Shown here: positions 60,587 to 64,000 of the stretch, piece after piece | Numbering within the stretch: position 1 is the stretch's first letter | Layout: every line of letters starts with the position of its first letter | Assembly: GCA_035079385.1 (NCBI GenBank) | Contig: JAVHKY010000003.1 | Location: 12,379,501 to 12,443,500 of the forward strand | Origin: Aspidiotus rigidus | Lineage: Eukaryota; Arthropoda; Insecta; Hemiptera; Diaspididae | Reading direction: 5' to 3' | Length of the DNA: 64,000 nucleotides | Made by a program: the position numbers and the translations under genes | Notes under the pieces: model-generated | What the model saw: the letters and a program-made list of their open reading frames with translations, nothing else | What the model was told of the DNA's origin: nothing | Databases searched by the model: none

Positions 60587-62239
60587 ATGGCCGCCCGTAC
60601 GAGACAACAAGCGCATAAGCTACTTCACGATTTTCCAAGCTCGTCGAGCGAGGAAGAAAACACGAATGCAATGCCGCCGAAAATTGCAAAAACCAAACCG
60701 CCCGTTGCGGGAAATAAAAAATCGAATAAACCTGAATCCTCGAACCCGCAAACCTCGCAAAACCAAAAACCGAACCGAAAACCGAACCGAAAAATCGAAA
60801 TGTCCAAACAAGGGCAGACTGAGGAACTTCGAATTCCCAGAAAAAGACCAGCTAACGACCTCGAAATCGACGATCCTCCTACCAAACGTAGGAGATCAAA
60901 TAAAATAAATTCTCGTACTCGTAAAACAAATAAAACCCGTAGTGACTCGACTCGTATTGCCAAAAAACGGAATAAAATTGCGCTTGACACTGTGGATAAC
61001 ACAAACGAAAATCTACCTCTAGAGGATCACGTCGATAATCTTTACCGGTCAGACCCCGCGGTCGACAAAAATCTGAATGAAAATTTTCCAGAAAACTATT
61101 TTTCTAGCGAAAATTCGTCTGACGAGAATGAAAATTACGCACCATCGCCAAAACGAAAAAAACGTACGCATGTACCTGTACAACCGCTTGTACAAACACC
61201 TATACAACCGATCGTCACTGTACAACAAGGGATTAAACTGGAAAGCGTTCCAATCTTTGATCCTAAAGAAAGAAAATATCGTATAGACCAATGGATTAAT
61301 CTGTTGGAACAACTGCAATCCATATATATGTGGAACGAACCTTCCATTATGTATCATATGCAGGCCCGTTTGAAAGGATCCGCTCGATTATGGTATGAAT
61401 CACTATACGACTTTCCAACCACGTGGGAGGAATGGAAAATTTTGTTAAAAGATACGTTCTTTGAGCCTGATCACTTAGTAACCGATATCGAACGAATGCG
61501 TCAACGAATAAAATTGAAAACCGAATCCTATGAAGAATATTTTTTCGCAAAACTAAACCTACTACGGCCATGCCGGCTTGGGCCCGAAGCTCAAGTTAGC
61601 TACATAATTGATGGCATTACCGACCGAACCGTTCGAATCACTGCAAATAGCCATTGGTTTACAACAACTGAAGAGCTACGAAAATACCTAATAATTGTCG
61701 GAAAAGGTTTTACGCCGAAAAACCTCACTCAAGAGTCTTCCGAAATGACTACTCAAAAACATAAAAATAATTTTAATATTCGTCACAACTATAATCGCAT
61801 ACCATTCCGTAAACAAAACTCTGAACGGACACAACCGGTGTGTTTCTATTGTGGTCGAAAAAACCATATCCAACGATTTTGCCGCCTTCGACTCGCGGAA
61901 GAAAACAGAGGAAAACAGGGCTATACAGGCCAAAACACCGGCAGCTATCATCAACGCAACGATGGAAATCGTAATAATGGGAGTCATAATTATGGCAACC
62001 GTGAAAAACAAAATTTTGAAAATCGCGACACGAAAAATAATTTTAAAAATAATAATCCTAACTTTGACCGTACTCGCCGCGAACCACAACGCATAGATAA
62101 CCGCGAAAAAGGACGAGCCAATGCTGCTTGTTTCATCTGCCACCAGCAAAATCATATGGCACGGGATTGCCCAATCCGTGTCAAGGTGACAAACGTGACC
62201 ACCACTGATTCCGAGAAAACGCCACAAGCGTCCACTTAA
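60587..62239 (+). CDS. Ty3/Gypsy gag (capsid and two zinc knuckles)
   Basis: The ATG at 60,587 starts 550 codons. The N-terminal ~180 residues are basic, Lys/Asn/Pro-rich and disordered. A capsid-like helical region (about 215-375, with RIDQWINLLEQL, LKGSARLWYESL, TTWEEWKILL) follows. Two CCHC zinc knuckles of form CX2CX4HX4C begin at residues 419 and 515, separated by an Asn/Arg-rich linker. Gag packages element RNA in the virus-like particle. It ends in TAA at 62,237-62,239, and the next codons in the same frame read on into protease. The frame is otherwise intact. Confidence 0.9.
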   Translation: MAARTRQQAHKLLHDFPSSSSEEENTNAMPPKIAKTKPPVAGNKKSNKPESSNPQTSQNQKPNRKPNRKIEMSKQGQTEELRIPRKRPANDLEIDDPPTKRRRSNKINSRTRKTNKTRSDSTRIAKKRNKIALDTVDNTNENLPLEDHVDNLYRSDPAVDKNLNENFPENYFSSENSSDENENYAPSPKRKKRTHVPVQPLVQTPIQPIVTVQQGIKLESVPIFDPKERKYRIDQWINLLEQLQSIYMWNEPSIMYHMQARLKGSARLWYESLYDFPTTWEEWKILLKDTFFEPDHLVTDIERMRQRIKLKTESYEEYFFAKLNLLRPCRLGPEAQVSYIIDGITDRTVRITANSHWFTTTEELRKYLIIVGKGFTPKNLTQESSEMTTQKHKNNFNIRHNYNRIPFRKQNSERTQPVCFYCGRKNHIQRFCRLRLAEENRGKQGYTGQNTGSYHQRNDGNRNNGSHNYGNREKQNFENRDTKNNFKNNNPNFDRTRREPQRIDNREKGRANAACFICHQQNHMARDCPIRVKVTNVTTTDSEKTPQAST

Positions 62240-64000
62240 CAACCAATACAGGTGCGGAAAATCGCAAACTCGCCCGCACCTGATGCAAAGTACACCGAGT
62301 GCTTTATAAATGATAACTTCGCAATAGGATTTGTTGACTCTGGTGCTGATAACACCCTTATGCGCGAAACCATGGCAAAATTATTAGATATCGAAATCAC
62401 AAAAATAACACGATCCATTGTTGGATATGGAAATATACGTAGCGGAACCACCGTGGGTACTGCAAAAATAAAATTAACGCTAGGACAATACGTAACGAAT
62501 CACGAAGTCTGGATCGTTCCGGACAACCTACAAGATGAAGATATTTTGATAGGCCGTGACATACTAACAAAACCAGACATCCTTGGAATGATTTCTGAGG
62601 GAAAATGGTGGTTTCATTTTCGGACGTCGGAAAAACAAGAAAATTTCTCAAATAAAGTTACACTTTACGCCGACAAAAAACTCGTAATCTCACCAAACTC
62701 GTTTCGTTATTGTAAGATATATGTCCCACCCGAATTAAGAGATAACCGTTACAACGATCCGGTGTTTGTGGAAAGAGGTCCCCGCGGTCCGCAAATTTTC
62801 ATACCTAACGCCGTAACATTACAACATGGGTTCCTACCGATAGTGAACCATTCAACAACTGACCTAGTAATAAAAAAACATCAAGTCATTGCAAGGGGAA
62901 CTTATGCAAAAATGGAAGAAACCATTGAAGATCCTCTCTGCATCAATAAATTATCTACCGAAAAACGAAGACCATTTACGTTTGATGACATAGAAAAAGT
63001 TGTGGAGCCAAATCTCTCGACAGAACTCAAAGATAAGCTCTTGAAACTAATTAATGAATACCGTGATTGTTTCGCTCAAGATACTCATGAACTCGGAAAA
63101 GCTCGACAAGGGGCCATTGAAATTCGTCTTACCGACGACGAACCGGTGGTATACCGACCCTACCGTTTATCGCACGCCGAAAGAGAATTTGTCCGCAAGC
63201 AAATTGACGAATTAAAAGAACATGGTTTAATCCGAAACTCGTCGTCACCTTACGCAACACCAATCTTGTTAACAAAAAAGAAGGATGGAACAACACGAAT
63301 GTGTTGCGATTTTCGAAGACTAAATGCCAAAACAATAAAAGATCAATACCCGTTACCGCGAATTGACGACCTAATAGATCGCTTAAAAAACGCACGTTGG
63401 ATCTCAACGTTAGATTTAACATGGGGTTATTGGCAATTACCGGTACACCCAAATTCAATTGAAAAAACCGCTTTTGTGACCCCTGATGGCCACTATGAAT
63501 GGCTTCGAATGCCATTTGGACTAACAAACGGACCGCCTGTCTACCAACGCTTAATGAATTCACTTATAGGCCCACTCGCAGACTCAAGCATATTCGCATA
63601 TCTTGATGATGTAATGATTGGTGCTGAGACCGCTAAAGAAAATCTAGAAAAATTACAAACGGTTTTTGAAGTCCTTCGCGACGCGGGACTCACACTCCGA
63701 CTCGAAAAATGTACGTTTTTAAAAACCAAAGTTCATTATCTCGGACACGAAATAGAAAATGGAGAAATTCGTCCAGGCGTTGAAAAAATGCCCGCGATAG
63801 AAAAACTACCTACACCGAAAAATGTACATGACGTACGCCGTTTCCTAGGCCTTACAGGCTACTTTCGTAAGTTTATCAGAAATTACAGTACAATCGCCGC
63901 GCCAATATCCAAACTTACGCGAAAGGATACCCCTTTTGTCTGGGGTCAAGAGCAAGAAACGGCTGCAAATAAACTTAAACAACTTCTTCAAAGTCAACCA
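62240..64000 (+). CDS. Ty3/Gypsy pol, partial (protease and reverse transcriptase)
   Basis: Open in the same frame as gag from 62,240 to the window end without a stop. An aspartic protease site (VDSGAD, Asp codon at 62,336) comes first. The reverse transcriptase follows, with the fingers/palm blocks (LLTKKKDGTTRMCCDFRRLN, LDLTWGYWQLPV, MPFGLTNGP) and the YLDD catalytic box at 63,599-63,610. The thumb and connection region (LGLTGYFRKFIRNYS) comes next. RNase H and integrase must lie beyond 64,000. No separate ATG at the 5' edge suggests expression as a Gag-Pol product by stop-codon bypass. Intactness suggests a young, possibly active copy. Confidence 0.9.

Noticed and set aside
60620..62242. 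Long minus-strand and alternative-frame ORFs over gag
   Set aside because: Shadows of the intact gag frame, which has capsid and zinc-knuckle motifs.

Overview
This is a window of AT-rich eukaryotic nuclear DNA, almost certainly from an insect. The evidence is spliced genes with short introns and GT-AG junctions, a secreted GYGS-repeat protein, insect-type retroelements (Penelope-like, R1-clade and other LINEs, Ty3/Gypsy) and hAT-type MITEs. The style of the repeats and the TPR/RS gene suggest a hemipteran such as a scale insect or mealybug, but that is a guess. No bacterial, organellar, CRISPR or rRNA features were seen, and I did not recognise a tRNA gene.

Layout. 1-25 kb is gene-poor and repeat-rich. 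It holds a perfect 38-bp-arm hairpin (0.3 kb), two broken Penelope-like GIY-YIG endonuclease fragments (3.6 and 6.4 kb), two LINE 3' remnants (8.4 and 10.1 kb), and a 4.16-kb near-continuous palindrome built from ~150-bp subrepeats (16.0-20.2 kb). The left arm of that palindrome carries a later inserted element with a 45-bp minisatellite. 25-42.5 kb is the gene island: an intronless secreted glycine/tyrosine/serine-rich protein (+); a seven-exon histidine acid phosphatase-like protein with degenerate catalytic motifs (-); a six-exon palmitoyl-protein thioesterase 1 (+, triad intact); a seven-exon TPR protein with an RS-rich tail (-); and the first coding exon of an MBD5/6 (six-banded)-like gene (+), cut inside its MBD. 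42.4-56.7 kb contains no recognisable exon, perhaps a long intron of the MBD gene. It holds a pogo-like end, a hAT MITE and a 5'-truncated R1-clade LINE flanked by a 16-bp target duplication. 56.7-60.06 kb is a ~190-bp tandem array containing two copies of a hAT-like MITE. A Ty3/Gypsy LTR retrotransposon has inserted in the array at 60,062 and runs off the window end in pol.

The genes do not form an obvious pathway. The phosphatase-like protein, the thioesterase and the GYGS protein are all secretory-pathway products, but this is probably only adjacency. The strongest points for follow-up are the foldback-like palindrome, the predicted pseudo-phosphatase, the TPR-RS protein with a recent in-frame 43-residue duplication, and the gypsy element whose gag and pol share a frame separated by one TAA.
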